A DNA stretch of 56,939 nt from an uncultured Clostridium sp. (GCA_900554175.1 USGK01000008.1:1-56939), one strand, 5' to 3'. Positions 34,334 through 44,211 are shown, numbered from the stretch's first letter. Translations and numbers: made by a program. The notes: generated by a model not told the origin, from the letters alone.

Positions 34334-35819
34334 CTATTTGCTCATTCCTTTCTATTGTTGTTCCCCCTTCTTCAAAATTCATTCCTTTTAAAATTGCATT
34401 TTTTCCGTATTTTTTCTTTATATCAATTAACACATGTTGTAATTTATTCTCTTTCTTTTCTTTTTCTTGATTTTTTTCAATTTCTTCATAATTTGTAAAT
34501 AGATTTATTTGCTCATATTTTTTCTCATTTTGTATTTCTTTCTCATTTATTAGATTATTTGCAGAAATGTATATTCTTCTTATTAAAAGTTTTTTATTTG
34601 TTATCCTATCATAAAGTTTTTCAACCGCTTCTAGTATCTGTCTTGTAGATGATGTTTTATGTTCTAAATTTATTGTACCGTGAGCATGTTTTGGAACCTT
34701 CCTCCCATACCTATCTATTGAAATTTCTCCTTCATATACATTTTTTTCTTTAGATATATTTGAGACATCATATCCTATTGTTAATACTATCTGATCCGTA
34801 ACTAAATGTTTTTCAACTAAATCTAAACTTAGTAATTCAGTCATTTCTTGAACTATTAATTTTGCTTTTTGTGAATCATATGGACAATGTAATACTTGTC
34901 CTGAATTTAAACTATTTGTTTTTGGTTTATATGACTTTATTTGTTGCATCGTACATGGCTCCCATCCCCATGCATGATCTATTAGAAGTTCTGCATTTAT
35001 TCCAAACATCTTGTATAATAAATCTTCGTTATAATAATCTTTTTCTTTTCCTATAGAACATCTTGCAATATCTCCCATTGTATAAAGCCCATATTCTTCC
35101 AATTTTTTTGCATATCCAGCTCCTACACGCCAAAAATCTTTTAATGGTCTATGGTTCCATAAATATTTTCTATATGTATATTCATTTAGCTCTGCAATTC
35201 TTACTCCGTCTTTATTTGGTTCAACATGTTTTGCCCATATGTCCATTGCAATTTTAGCTAAATACATATTTGTTCCAATTCCAGCTGTTGCTGTTATTCC
35301 CGTTTGATTAAATACCTCTTTTATCATCTTTGTTGCTAATTCTTTTGCCGTCATTTTATAATATCTTAAATATTTTGTTACATCAAAAAAAACTTCATCT
35401 ACTGAATATGGATACATATCTTCATTCGATATATATCTCATATAAATATTATATATTTTTATACTATATTTCATATATAAATCCATTCTTGGAGGTGCTG
35501 CTATGTAATCTAACTCTAGCGAATTATTTCTTTCAAGTTCATTTGCATCATAAGATTTCCCTTTAAATTCATCCCCTTTATTTTTCAACTTTCTTTGATA
35601 ATTTATATTTTTTACTTTTTGGTTAACTTCGAATAATCTTACCCTTCCTGGAATTCCATATTTTTTTAATGCAGGAGTTACTGCCAAACATATTGTTTTT
35701 TCAGTTCTGCTTTTATCTGCCACTACTAAATTTGTTGTTATTGGGTTTAATCCTCTTTCTCTACATTCAACTGACGCATAAAAACTTTTTAAATCTATAC
35801 ACATATACACTTTGTCCAT
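34317..35819 (-). CDS. Y-family DNA polymerase (UmuC/UvrX type)
   Basis: A 500-residue translesion polymerase. Catalytic carboxylates: CIDLKSFYASVECRERG (Asp of motif I) and MYPYSVDEVFFDVT (Asp-Glu of motif III). Thumb/HhH region ELNEYTYRKYLWNHRPLKDFWRVG; the little-finger part contains the family segment INLEHKTSSTRQILEAVEKLYDRI. The acidic/Lys-rich end may carry a clamp-binding motif (QINLFTNYEE, a good Q-x-x-L-F form). It is the first gene of an operon with YolD and the TrxB-like gene. ATG start, AAAGGAG 14 bases upstream. Confidence 0.94.
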   Translation of the reverse strand: MDKVYMCIDLKSFYASVECRERGLNPITTNLVVADKSRTEKTICLAVTPALKKYGIPGRVRLFEVNQKVKNINYQRKLKNKGDEFKGKSYDANELERNNSLELDYIAAPPRMDLYMKYSIKIYNIYMRYISNEDMYPYSVDEVFFDVTKYLRYYKMTAKELATKMIKEVFNQTGITATAGIGTNMYLAKIAMDIWAKHVEPNKDGVRIAELNEYTYRKYLWNHRPLKDFWRVGAGYAKKLEEYGLYTMGDIARCSIGKEKDYYNEDLLYKMFGINAELLIDHAWGWEPCTMQQIKSYKPKTNSLNSGQVLHCPYDSQKAKLIVQEMTELLSLDLVEKHLVTDQIVLTIGYDVSNISKEKNVYEGEISIDRYGRKVPKHAHGTINLEHKTSSTRQILEAVEKLYDRITNKKLLIRRIYISANNLINEKEIQNEKKYEQINLFTNYEEIEKNQEKEKKENKLQHVLIDIKKKYGKNAILKGMNFEEGGTTIERNEQIGGHKE

Positions 35820-35870
35820 TTTTATGGTATTTTCTCCTTTATAATTGATAGAAATTTTTGTTTCTTCTTC

Positions 35871-35899
35871 ATTTTAAAACATTTGTTTGTTTTTGTCAA
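35871..35899 (-). promoter_or_regulatory. Promoter of the polymerase operon with possible LexA-like box
   Basis: Minus strand TTGACA (35899-35894), 17-base spacer, TAAAAT (35876-35871). The spacer holds CAAACAAATGTTTTA, an imperfect match to the firmicute SOS box form CGAAC-N4-GTTCG, placed where a repressor would block the promoter. Confidence 0.55.
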
Positions 35900-35910
35900 T
35901 ACTTTAAATG

Positions 35911-35934
35911 AAAAAATGGACTTTTTACAGCCCA
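35911..35934 (-). terminator. Terminator of the alpha/beta hydrolase gene
   Basis: Minus strand TGGGCT (35934-35929), loop GTAAAA, AGTCCA (35922-35917), one G-U pair, then TTTTTT. Confidence 0.65.
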
Positions 35935-35942
35935 ATTTTTAT

Positions 35943-36824
35943 TTACCTTTCAACCATAATTTCATTTAAAAAAGCACTTATCTGCATAGCTAATTCTTTT
36001 TCCTTTCCGCTATATGAATGGTTTGCTCCTTTAATTAAATTAATGTCTTTATTATTATTTTTTATTTTCATATTCATAAACTCAACCTGATCTTTACTTT
36101 TCATTTTAATTAATTCATTGTTTTCTCCCCATCTCATAAATAAAGGTACATTAATATTATTTAAAATTTTAAAATCATCATTCTTATTGCTATATTGTGC
36201 AAAATTTATATTTTCGTTATACTTTATGTATTTCAAAAATGTCTTTACAGATATCAAATGTATAAAACCTTCTGCTGGCATTAATTCTAAATTTCTATCT
36301 TCTTTTTCTTTTTTTTCTGCATATTTTAAGATTTCTCCACCAGCGTAAGACTTAAACATATCTGGAATGTCGACTAATGAAAGTAAAATTAATGCCTTTA
36401 TATTTTTTAGTAAACTCTTATTTTCTTTTTGTATTTTATTATACACATATACAACTTTTGTTGCACCTAAACTATGACCTTGAAGGTAAATAGAAGTATA
36501 CCCTAAATTAATTGCATATTTAATAGCTCCTACTATATCGTAGTAGGAGTCATCTATATTTTCATATGCTGTTCCTGCAAGAATTTTTCTTCCATCTTGA
36601 TATTTTTGATATTTTATAATTTCACTTCCTCTTGTATTAAAACAAATTGTATCAATTTTATTTTTTTGAACTTCATCTGCAATTATTTTTTCCCTTAATT
36701 GGAAGCAATTACTTGTCATCCCATGTATTTCTATTAAAACTTTATTTGTTCTTTCTTTGGATTTATTTAAAAATCCATTTAAAATTGCTCCATCTGTGGC
36801 CAAGAATTCAATTATTTGTACCAT
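35943..36824 (-). CDS. Cytoplasmic alpha/beta hydrolase
   Basis: A 293-residue alpha/beta-hydrolase fold protein. VLIEIHGMTSN is the oxyanion-hole strand, YLQGHSLGATKV the nucleophile elbow (Ser in GHSLG), RWGENNELI the likely Asp strand and KGANHSYSGKE the catalytic His. The family resembles UPF0613/DUF1749-like hydrolases; substrate unknown. The ATG at 36824 has GAGGAGG 8 bases upstream; an upstream in-frame codon would add 19 residues without a ribosome site. It follows the SPL-family gene by 28 bases. Confidence 0.9.
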   Translation of the reverse strand: MVQIIEFLATDGAILNGFLNKSKERTNKVLIEIHGMTSNCFQLREKIIADEVQKNKIDTICFNTRGSEIIKYQKYQDGRKILAGTAYENIDDSYYDIVGAIKYAINLGYTSIYLQGHSLGATKVVYVYNKIQKENKSLLKNIKALILLSLVDIPDMFKSYAGGEILKYAEKKEKEDRNLELMPAEGFIHLISVKTFLKYIKYNENINFAQYSNKNDDFKILNNINVPLFMRWGENNELIKMKSKDQVEFMNMKIKNNNKDINLIKGANHSYSGKEKELAMQISAFLNEIMVER

Positions 36825-36852
36825 ATTTTTCCTCCTCAATATGTTTTTAGTT

Positions 36853-37851
36853 TTATACAATATATAAAATCTTATTTTCATGAAAATATTTTTTTAGATT
36901 TTCTAAAAAGAATTTTTCTCCCTCTTCTCTTAATTCTTTTTTGTACCAATATTTTCCTCTTCCTCTACCCGTCATCTGCTCTTTACTGTAAATTTGAACT
37001 TTACTTTTAAATGCTTCTTCATTTATTTTTGTATGAACATAGCTATATGTCATAAAAATGACTTCAAAAAATACATCTTTTTTTACTTTGGCACTTAACT
37101 TGCTTTCTAAAATTTTTATAAGTTCCAAATATTTTTCTTTCCAATTTTCTACAAAAATGACAGGTGCAATTAATATTCCTATCTCGTACCCTGCTTCTTT
37201 TAATTTATTAATTGCTTCAATTCTCGCTATTAATCTTGATGTGCCAATTTCTATTTCATTTATAATTTCTTCAGGGTTTACACTCATTCTTACTACTATT
37301 TTACCATTATGATTAAGATTTAAAATACTATCAACCATTTCAAATTTTGTAGGAAACGTAATTTTTCCTTTTTTAGTGTTTGAAAAATTTTCTATTGTCC
37401 ATACTAAATTATTTGTTATAGTATTTTCTAAAACCAAATCACTATTACTTCCAATCTCAAATGTTAATTCTTTCTCCGATTTTTCAGCTTTTTCTATTAT
37501 TTTTGAAAGTAATTCTTCTCTATTTACAAAAAGTCTTAAATATGAACATTTATTGTAGTTACATACTAAATAACAATACATACATGCTGCTATACACCCT
37601 GATGATGTATATGGTACTAGATAATCTGATACTTTGTGATTTTCTACAAATTTTTGCGTTTTTCTAACACCTATTATAAGATTCTTTTTCATATTCAAAA
37701 ATTCTCTATTCGAGTTTTTTCGCATTTCTTCTATATTGTTATGACTTTGAATTTGCACTTTAGGGGTATCTTCATATTTTTTTAAAAGCTCTTTTCCAAG
37801 TTCATAATTTTCTATTTGAGGTTCATAATATATTTTTTGCGGTTTAAACAT
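36853..37851 (-). CDS. splB: SPL-family radical SAM protein (spore photoproduct lyase-like)
   Basis: A 332-residue relative of spore photoproduct lyase, which repairs 5-thyminyl-5,6-dihydrothymine in spores. Radical SAM cluster Cys residues are C86, C90 and C93 in SGCIAACMYCYL; the alignment runs to the C-terminal TGRGRGKYWYKK. In B. subtilis SplB the motif FEASCTSD carries Cys141, the H-atom donor; here the same stretch is FEIGSNSD, with Ser135 in its place. This may be normal for the clostridial branch or mark a different activity. ATG start with AAAGGAG 5 bases upstream; 29 bases after trmFO. Confidence 0.88.
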   Translation of the reverse strand: MFKPQKIYYEPQIENYELGKELLKKYEDTPKVQIQSHNNIEEMRKNSNREFLNMKKNLIIGVRKTQKFVENHKVSDYLVPYTSSGCIAACMYCYLVCNYNKCSYLRLFVNREELLSKIIEKAEKSEKELTFEIGSNSDLVLENTITNNLVWTIENFSNTKKGKITFPTKFEMVDSILNLNHNGKIVVRMSVNPEEIINEIEIGTSRLIARIEAINKLKEAGYEIGILIAPVIFVENWKEKYLELIKILESKLSAKVKKDVFFEVIFMTYSYVHTKINEEAFKSKVQIYSKEQMTGRGRGKYWYKKELREEGEKFFLENLKKYFHENKILYIV

Positions 37852-37880
37852 AAATCTCTCCTTTGAAATTTAGTTTAACC

Positions 37881-39263
37881 CTATCTTTGTAAATTATCCA
37901 ACGAAATTTCTGATAACTTTTGGTATCTTAATTTTTTATCTTGAATTTTTTCATTCAAAGCTGGTAAAATTCCAAAATTAGCATTCATTGGCTGAAATTT
38001 TTCATTTTGAGTTGATATATATTTCGCAAGTGCTCCTATCATTGTCTTTTCACTAAATATATTCTTTTCTTTTAATTCAATTTGATTTACAGCATTTATA
38101 CCTGCAAGGAATCCAGATGAAATAGATTCTACATATCCCTCTACACCTGTAATTTGTCCTGCAAAATATACTTTTTTATTCTTAATTAAATTATATGTAT
38201 TATCTAATAATTTTGGTGAATTTATATATGTATTTTTATGCATAACTCCATATTTTATAAAATCTGCATTTTTTAGCCCAGGAATTTTACTAAATACTCT
38301 TTTTTGTTCACCATATTTTAAATTTGTTTGAAAACCAACTATATTATATAGTTCTCCACTCATATTGTCTTGTCTTAATTGAACAACGGCATAAGGTCTT
38401 TTACCTGTTCTTGGGTCATCAAAACCAACTGGTTTTAATGGACCAAACCTTAAAGTATCTATTCCTCTGCTTGCCATTACTTCAACTGGCATACATCCCT
38501 CGAAAATTTCTCTTTTTTCAAATTCATGTAATATTACTTTTTCAGCATTTACAATTTCTTTACAAAATTCCTCATATTCTTCTTTATTCATAGGTAAATT
38601 CACATAACTGGCTTCTAAAGTTCTTAGTCTTTCTTTCCATTCTTCTTCTGTTTCGTCTTTCTTTTTTTCTTCTTCATATCTGTCTCCATAAAATGCTATA
38701 TTAAAGTCTATACTTTCTTTTGTTACTATTGGAGCTGCCGCATCATAAAAAGCAAGTTCTTTTTCTCCTATTAATTTAATTATTTCATTTGAGAGTTCAT
38801 CAGTAGTTAGTGGACCTGTAGCAATAATTGTAATACTTTCATCTATTATATCTTTTAAAGCAATTTTATTACCTTCCGTCTTCTCGCCAACTTCTTTTTC
38901 TATTACTTCTATTAAATCGTTTTCTTTTATATAGTTTGTAACCTTTTCAGAAAATAATTCTCTATCTACTGCTAAAGCTTGTCCTGCTGGTACTTTTGTT
39001 TCATCTGCTATTTTTATTAGAAGTGAATCCATTTTTCTTAATTCTTCTTTTAAAAGTCCACAAGCATTTGTTAATAAATTTGACTTAAAAGAATTACTAC
39101 ATACTATTTCTGCAAAATTTTTATTATGATGTGCAGGTGAAAAATTGTTAGGTTTCATCTCATATAATTTTACTTTTATTCCTCTTTTTGCTATTTGATA
39201 TGCTGCTTCACATCCCGCTAATCCAGCACCTATTACTGATATTGTTTTTTCATTTTCTACCAT
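37881..39263 (-). CDS. trmFO: Folate/FAD-dependent tRNA (uracil-54-C5)-methyltransferase
   Basis: A 460-residue TrmFO (Gid), which makes ribothymidine-54 in tRNA with methylenetetrahydrofolate and FADH2. N-terminal FAD motif VIGAGLAGCEAAYQIA, the family block NNFSPAHHNKNFAEIVCSNSFKSN (catalytic Cys region), ATGPLTTDELS, and the C-terminal GVEGYVESISSGFLAGINA. Length is typical of the gene in Firmicutes (about 435-460). ATG start with GAAAGGA 13 bases upstream. Confidence 0.96.
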   Translation of the reverse strand: MVENEKTISVIGAGLAGCEAAYQIAKRGIKVKLYEMKPNNFSPAHHNKNFAEIVCSNSFKSNLLTNACGLLKEELRKMDSLLIKIADETKVPAGQALAVDRELFSEKVTNYIKENDLIEVIEKEVGEKTEGNKIALKDIIDESITIIATGPLTTDELSNEIIKLIGEKELAFYDAAAPIVTKESIDFNIAFYGDRYEEEKKKDETEEEWKERLRTLEASYVNLPMNKEEYEEFCKEIVNAEKVILHEFEKREIFEGCMPVEVMASRGIDTLRFGPLKPVGFDDPRTGKRPYAVVQLRQDNMSGELYNIVGFQTNLKYGEQKRVFSKIPGLKNADFIKYGVMHKNTYINSPKLLDNTYNLIKNKKVYFAGQITGVEGYVESISSGFLAGINAVNQIELKEKNIFSEKTMIGALAKYISTQNEKFQPMNANFGILPALNEKIQDKKLRYQKLSEISLDNLQR

Positions 39264-39297
39264 GACTATTCACATTCCTTTCTGTGTGTGAAACTTT

Positions 39298-40635
39298 TTA
39301 TTCTTTCTCTTTTTTCACAAATATATTCCAAGATTCTTTCCAATCATCCATAATTTTTTGAGTCTCCTCACTTGAAAGTCCACTATATAAAATAGAATTT
39401 TTTATTAACATTTTTATTTGTGATAAATTAAGATTCCAACAAATAATAGCTGCAAAATAATCGTCCACAAGAGGTGTTAACTCTTGAAATTCTGCATCAT
39501 CTGAACATATTACAATAGGTATACCTTTTTTTAAATACTTAACTGCTGGATGTAACCTCAAATCATCTACATATCCTAATATGCGGTTACTTATTGGACA
39601 TACTTCTAATGCTATATCTTTATTTATAATCTCATCCATTAATTTTGGAAACCTATATAAGTTAAAACCATGTCCTATACGTTTTACGCCAATATCATAT
39701 GCTGTAAGTATATTATTATTTTCAGTTTTAAGACTCTCTCCTGCATGCAAGAAATATTGTATATTTTCTTTTTTCTCTTCTTTTAACATCTTTTGATAAT
39801 CTGAAAGAGGAAAACTTTTATCTTCTTCATTTAGAAGATCGAATCCAATAATAAACTCTTGTATATTGTTTGGATCAAATTCATCTTTTATTTCCTCTTT
39901 TAATTTAATAGTTGTATGTAACCTTTTTCTTGCATCTTCTGAGTCAAAAATAGGTTTACATTTAAGTCCACCTCCAATAAGACGAACAACAAGTTTTGGG
40001 TATATTTTCTTTACTTCATAATAAGCTTGCCTTACCCTTTTTACTAAAGGTCTCATAGTATCAATATCTGCAAACATAAGGAAATGTGGTTCTATTAAAA
40101 AAATATTATTCTCACAATATCTAGTAAAACCTAATTTAAACATTTCTTTATAAAGTTCTGAATCAGTGGCAAGTCCCCCTACCACTTTAAATAATTCTTC
40201 AAATTTATCCCATTTATTTTTATATTTTTTTTCATTTTTTAATGTAAAAAAGTCTAGAAATTCGTCTTTTGTAAACACTCCATCTTCCATTGCTTGCCTA
40301 AACAACATATATCCATTTGGTATCTCTTTTCCTTTTGGTAAATATTTCATATATCCAAATGTCTCGCCTTTTTTTATGCAAATTATAACATCTTGGCGTT
40401 TTGAAAATAGTTCTATAAGATCATTACTTGAAAGTAATTGAAAGTCATGTAAATGCAAATCCCCACCTTTAGGTAATTTTTTACATAGCTTATATAAGTT
40501 ACTATTTGATATACGAACATCATTTAATGTTGGCATATCGTACGGAATATTTCCATTGCATTGTTCCTCAAATTCTCTTTTTAATTCTTTAATTTTATTG
40601 TCTAATATTTTTTCATTTTCTGTCAATTCTGTCAT
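39298..40635 (-). CDS. Adenosine deaminase-like protein (ADGF type)
   Basis: A 445-residue metal-dependent deaminase of the adenosine/AMP deaminase superfamily. Zn ligands and catalytic residues appear in order: KGGDLHLHDF (HxH), FLHAGESLKT (His, Glu), VKRIGHGF, LEVCPISNRIL and VICSDDAEFQ (Asp pair). The ~85-residue N-terminal extension and overall length fit the CECR1/ADGF group rather than the 340-residue classical Add. Cytoplasmic (no signal). It lies 60 bases after the cytidine deaminase gene, suggesting a nucleoside-salvage pair. ATG start with AAAGGAG 7 bases upstream. Confidence 0.88.
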   Translation of the reverse strand: MTELTENEKILDNKIKELKREFEEQCNGNIPYDMPTLNDVRISNSNLYKLCKKLPKGGDLHLHDFQLLSSNDLIELFSKRQDVIICIKKGETFGYMKYLPKGKEIPNGYMLFRQAMEDGVFTKDEFLDFFTLKNEKKYKNKWDKFEELFKVVGGLATDSELYKEMFKLGFTRYCENNIFLIEPHFLMFADIDTMRPLVKRVRQAYYEVKKIYPKLVVRLIGGGLKCKPIFDSEDARKRLHTTIKLKEEIKDEFDPNNIQEFIIGFDLLNEEDKSFPLSDYQKMLKEEKKENIQYFLHAGESLKTENNNILTAYDIGVKRIGHGFNLYRFPKLMDEIINKDIALEVCPISNRILGYVDDLRLHPAVKYLKKGIPIVICSDDAEFQELTPLVDDYFAAIICWNLNLSQIKMLIKNSILYSGLSSEETQKIMDDWKESWNIFVKKEKE

Positions 40636-40695
40636 TTTCTTACTCCTTTCCCAAAATACATTTATCTTTTTTATTTTTTCTACTAAATCTATTTT

Positions 40696-41076
40696 TTAAT
40701 TTTCTTTTTCAAACGGAAAAGGGCACAAATCTCTTAGCTTAAATTCTTTTACTTCATTATTAGTTGAGTAACAAATTATTTTAGAATCTTCATCAAAAAA
40801 TTCTTCTATAACCTGTCTACACAAAAAGCATGGCATTCCAACATTTCCTGAGCCAACCATAATATGCAATTCTTTTAAATCACCTTTTTTATAACCTTCA
40901 GAAATTGCCTTAAATATAGCAACTCTTTCCGCACATATAGTTGCTCCATAAGATGCATTTTCAATATTTACACCTGTATATTCTTTTCCATCTCTACAAA
41001 CTACAATTGCACTAACAGGATATTTTGAATATGGACTATAACTTTTAAGCAAATTTTTTCTTAATTTTTCTATCAT
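40696..41076 (-). CDS. cdd: Cytidine deaminase
   Basis: A 126-residue homotetrameric-type cytidine/deoxycytidine deaminase. Zn site: C48-A-E50 in GATICAERVAI with the catalytic Glu50, and C83/C86 in MPCFLCRQVI; substrate-binding NIENASYG is present. Produces uridine for salvage, functionally linked to the uracil and adenosine genes nearby. Start ATG with AGAGGAG 12 bases upstream. Confidence 0.95.
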   Translation of the reverse strand: MIEKLRKNLLKSYSPYSKYPVSAIVVCRDGKEYTGVNIENASYGATICAERVAIFKAISEGYKKGDLKELHIMVGSGNVGMPCFLCRQVIEEFFDEDSKIICYSTNNEVKEFKLRDLCPFPFEKEN

Positions 41077-41200
41077 ATTTTCTTTGTCTCCTCTATAAAA
41101 ATAAATTTCTAATTGCGAAAATTATATCATATTTTCCTGTAAAAAAGAATACAACTATTTATCTTTCTTAAAATTTTTTATTTACTAATTTCAAAATGTA

Positions 41201-41228
41201 AAAAAACCTTTACCAAAGTAAAGGCTCT
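41201..41228 (-). terminator. Terminator of the membrane protein gene
   Basis: Minus strand CCTTTAC (41224-41218), loop TTTG, GTAAAGG (41213-41207), then TTTTTT. Confidence 0.8.
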
Positions 41229-41236
41229 TTTACATT

Positions 41237-42256
41237 TTAATTAATTGCTTTTCCATTTACATATAGAGTATATCCATTAAAATCTATGTTACTATAATAA
41301 ATATCCTCATCATCTAAAGATGTTACATAAGAATCTCCTGTCAATTTTATTTTAGAAGATGTATCCAATTTTAGTGAAATATTTTTTGCTTGATTCTCTC
41401 CATTTATAGTCCCTTCATAATAAGAACCATTATTAATTGTCATATCTAATGTTGATATAGAATCTATTACTATGTTTCCTATTGCTTTTTGATTTGTCAT
41501 TTTTACAGTAACATTTCCTCCATTAGCTCCCGATTTTCCCCAAGAATCTTTTTGAACTCTTAAAAAATTCCCAGTACTATCATTGTTGATAATTGTATTA
41601 TTAGTTAAATTAATTGTTGCTGTATAATTAACATTAACACTATTAAAATTCATGCCTTTTTCAGGTAACTGCATATTACTATTTTGTGTTTGGTTATTAC
41701 TATTATCTATTAAAACATTATTCGTATAATATATTTGTAAAATTGTTATTCCTACAGTTAAAAATGCAACTATAACAATATATATTATCGCTTTTGTTAC
41801 ATTATCTAAGGTTTCTTTTATTGTTTTTTTATTAAAATTTGACATTATTAAATAAACTAATAATACACTAATTGCACATGCTTCTTCTGCAAAAATAACA
41901 TAGTATACTTTTTCTATTTTTTCAGTTTTATTTTCTTGATTATTTGATTGTTTTTGATTGCTTGATTCTTTCTTATCTATTTGATTATTTGAAGAATCTT
42001 CTCCTTCTGGTTTTGATGGTGGCTCTGATTGCTCTTCTACATTTGAATCATTTGGTTTTAATGGAGGTGTTCCTTTCTCTCCATTGGTCATTGAACCTTC
42101 ATTAGACATTTCATGCGGCATTCCCATCTCTGATGCATTATTACTATTTTGTTCACTTTGAACGCTATTTTTAGCAGTACTCATTGTAAAAAAACTTAAA
42201 ACAGTTACACTAATAATTACTAAAACACTAATTATATTTTTACTTTTTCTATTCAT
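41237..42256 (-). CDS. Membrane protein with beta-rich surface domain
   Basis: A 339-residue protein I cannot assign. Residues ~8-28 are a signal/anchor; 30-115 are Ser/Asn/Pro/Gln-rich spacer (MGMPHEM, TPPLKP, EPPSKPEGE); two membrane helices follow (VYYVIFAEEACAISVLLVYLIM and IIYIVIVAFLTVGITILQIYY). Residues 205-339 look like a right-handed beta-solenoid with regular Asn/Thr/Ile strands (NTTIINNDSTGN, NIVIDSISTLDMTINN, SNIDFNGYTLYVNGKAIN), as in surface carbohydrate-binding or adhesion proteins. It follows a two-component system, 150 bases downstream, and may be its target. ATG 42256 with AGAAAGGA 12 bases upstream. Confidence 0.78.
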   Translation of the reverse strand: MNRKSKNIISVLVIISVTVLSFFTMSTAKNSVQSEQNSNNASEMGMPHEMSNEGSMTNGEKGTPPLKPNDSNVEEQSEPPSKPEGEDSSNNQIDKKESSNQKQSNNQENKTEKIEKVYYVIFAEEACAISVLLVYLIMSNFNKKTIKETLDNVTKAIIYIVIVAFLTVGITILQIYYTNNVLIDNSNNQTQNSNMQLPEKGMNFNSVNVNYTATINLTNNTIINNDSTGNFLRVQKDSWGKSGANGGNVTVKMTNQKAIGNIVIDSISTLDMTINNGSYYEGTINGENQAKNISLKLDTSSKIKLTGDSYVTSLDDEDIYYSNIDFNGYTLYVNGKAIN

Positions 42257-42406
42257 ATTTATCACATTCCTTTCTAAAGTATAAACTATGGTTCTAACAT
42301 TAATATTTGTCAAAACAATTTTTAGTTATTCATGAACCTTGTTCTTCCTTGTTTATTTTCCTGTATTTTAATAAGCGAATATTAAATGAACATTAAATTT
42401 TAGATT

Positions 42407-43671
42407 TTATTTAAATATAATTTTAAACGTTGTATATCCACTTTCACAACATACAGATATTTTCCCATTATGATTTGTGACAATATTTTTGGCAATAGCT
42501 AAACCTAATCCATACCTATTTTCATTTCTATTTCTAGAGTCGTCCACACGATAAAATCTTTCAAAAATTTTTTCCTGCTCGTTCTTTGGAATCTCATTTC
42601 CTTTGTTAGCTACTGTTAATATAATACTATTTTTTATTTTTTTTAAGTTAACCTTTATTTCCCCGTTTAAAAAGCTATGTTTTATAGCATTATCCATCAA
42701 TATACCAATAAGCTGATTTATTTGACTACTATTACATTTAAAAAATATATCTTTTTCGATTTTATATTCTAATTTAATATTTTTTTCATATACTAAACTT
42801 TCAAATGTTAATACAGCCATTTCAATTAATTTAGATAGGTTTTGATTAGAATATTGCTCTGTATTTATACTTTCTGATTTTGCCATATCTAACAAGTTTG
42901 ATATAAGATTATTCATTCTTTCAGATTCACTTTTAATATTTCTAAGCCACTTTTCTTCTTTTGGTTCATTTTCTAGAGCTTCTGAACTTGCAATAATCAC
43001 AGAAAGTGGTGTTTTTAACTCATGAGACACATCTTCAACAAACTGTTTTTGCTTATTAAAAGATTCCTCAACTGGTTTTATTATCCATTTGGTTAAATTC
43101 CTTGAAACTATTATAATTATGCTTTCTGAAATAATAAATATTAAAATCGATGTCTTTAATGTTTCAAAAAGTTTTTCTTTTATAGTTGTATTATCAATAA
43201 TAATTAACGAATTTCTATTTTTGCTAAATGAATATGAATAATTATCAAAATATAAATTTCCAATCTTCATATCTTTTCTTTCTATATTATTTATTATATC
43301 TTCTGCTATTTGTTTAATTTGTTCATCTGAAACACTATTTGTAGTATGATTAATTACATCAGTTATATTCATATTACTATCTAGCATAACTGTATATACT
43401 ATTGAATCCATAAATATTTTGGGAGGTTCTTCATTTTCTACTTGTCCTTTTGGAGCATCTTTTATTATGTTATCCAAATTATTCGGATTTTCTGACTCAA
43501 ATATATTATCAGGTTCTTTTTCTTTATTGTTATCCATTCTCATTAGATTACTTCTAATCTCTTCTACACTTTGGCTATAAATCTGATAATTGAAAATTAC
43601 TAAAATGCTCAACAAAAAAATTGTTAAAATTATACATATTACACTAAATACCTTTTTTTCAACTTTTTCAT
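42407..43671 (-). pseudogene. Sensor histidine kinase, frameshifted in its N-terminus
   Basis: A HAMP-less sensor kinase of the ArlS/CssS-like type. First membrane helix around VFSVICIILTIFLLSILVIF, an outer domain of ~130 residues, second helix TSILIFIISESIIIIV, H-box FVEDVSHELKTPLSVII, N-box IGILMDNAIKH, and G-box YGLGLAIAKNI, so the catalytic part is intact. The natural ATG (43671) overlaps the response regulator stop (ATGA) but its frame ends after ten codons. Adding one A to the seven-A run (43659-43653 on the minus strand) joins it perfectly. Could be a real mutation, a slippage-controlled switch or a base-call error. Confidence 0.85.
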
Positions 43672-44211
43672 TTACTTACCTCCAATTTGTATCCTAAACC
43701 TCTAATAGCTTTTATTTTTACTTTTGATCCTATTATTTTTATCTTTTTTCTAATAAATGATATATAAGCTTCTAAATTATTTGACTCTGCTTCACTATCA
43801 AATCCCCATACTTTTTCATATATCTTTTCTCTTGATAATATTTGTTCTGAGTTCTGCATTAAATATTCTAACAACAAAAATTCTTTACATATTATATTTA
43901 TTGATTCATTTGTCGTTTTGCAAAGAAGATTGGTTGTTTTTATATTTAATTTTAAATCTCCAAACTCTATATAATCTTTTGATATGTTTTCATCCTCTTT
44001 TCTTAACTGTACATTAACTCTAGCAATTAATTCGTCAATATGAAATGTTTTAGTTACATAGTCATTTGCTCCATTATTTAATCCTATTAGTTTATCTTCT
44101 AATTGAGACTTGGCAGTTAACATTATGATTTTTGATTTTATTTTCTTTTTTTAATCTACTGGCTACAACATCTGCCAAATTAAATTCATCTTCTATTATT
44201 AAGATTCTCAT
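43668..44211 (-). pseudogene. OmpR-type response regulator with internal deletion
   Basis: The 5' end (ATG 44211, with AAAGGTGAG upstream) encodes MRILIIEDEFNLADVVASRL, the start of a receiver domain. The frame then breaks in an A-rich stretch near 44125-44150, and the sequence resumes in another frame at KSKIIMLTAKSQ. About 50 codons are missing, including the phospho-acceptor Asp. The conserved Lys-Pro is also changed (YVTKTFHID). The DNA-binding winged helix (GFDSEAESNNLEAYISFIRKK, IKAIRGLGYKLEV) is intact and could be expressed from ATG 44123 as a receiver-less protein. Confidence 0.85.

Noticed and set aside
37860..37885. GGGTTAAACTAAATTT before the SPL-like gene as a leader element
   Set aside because: It is partly the end of trmFO and has no TAG/CTA pseudoknot geometry.
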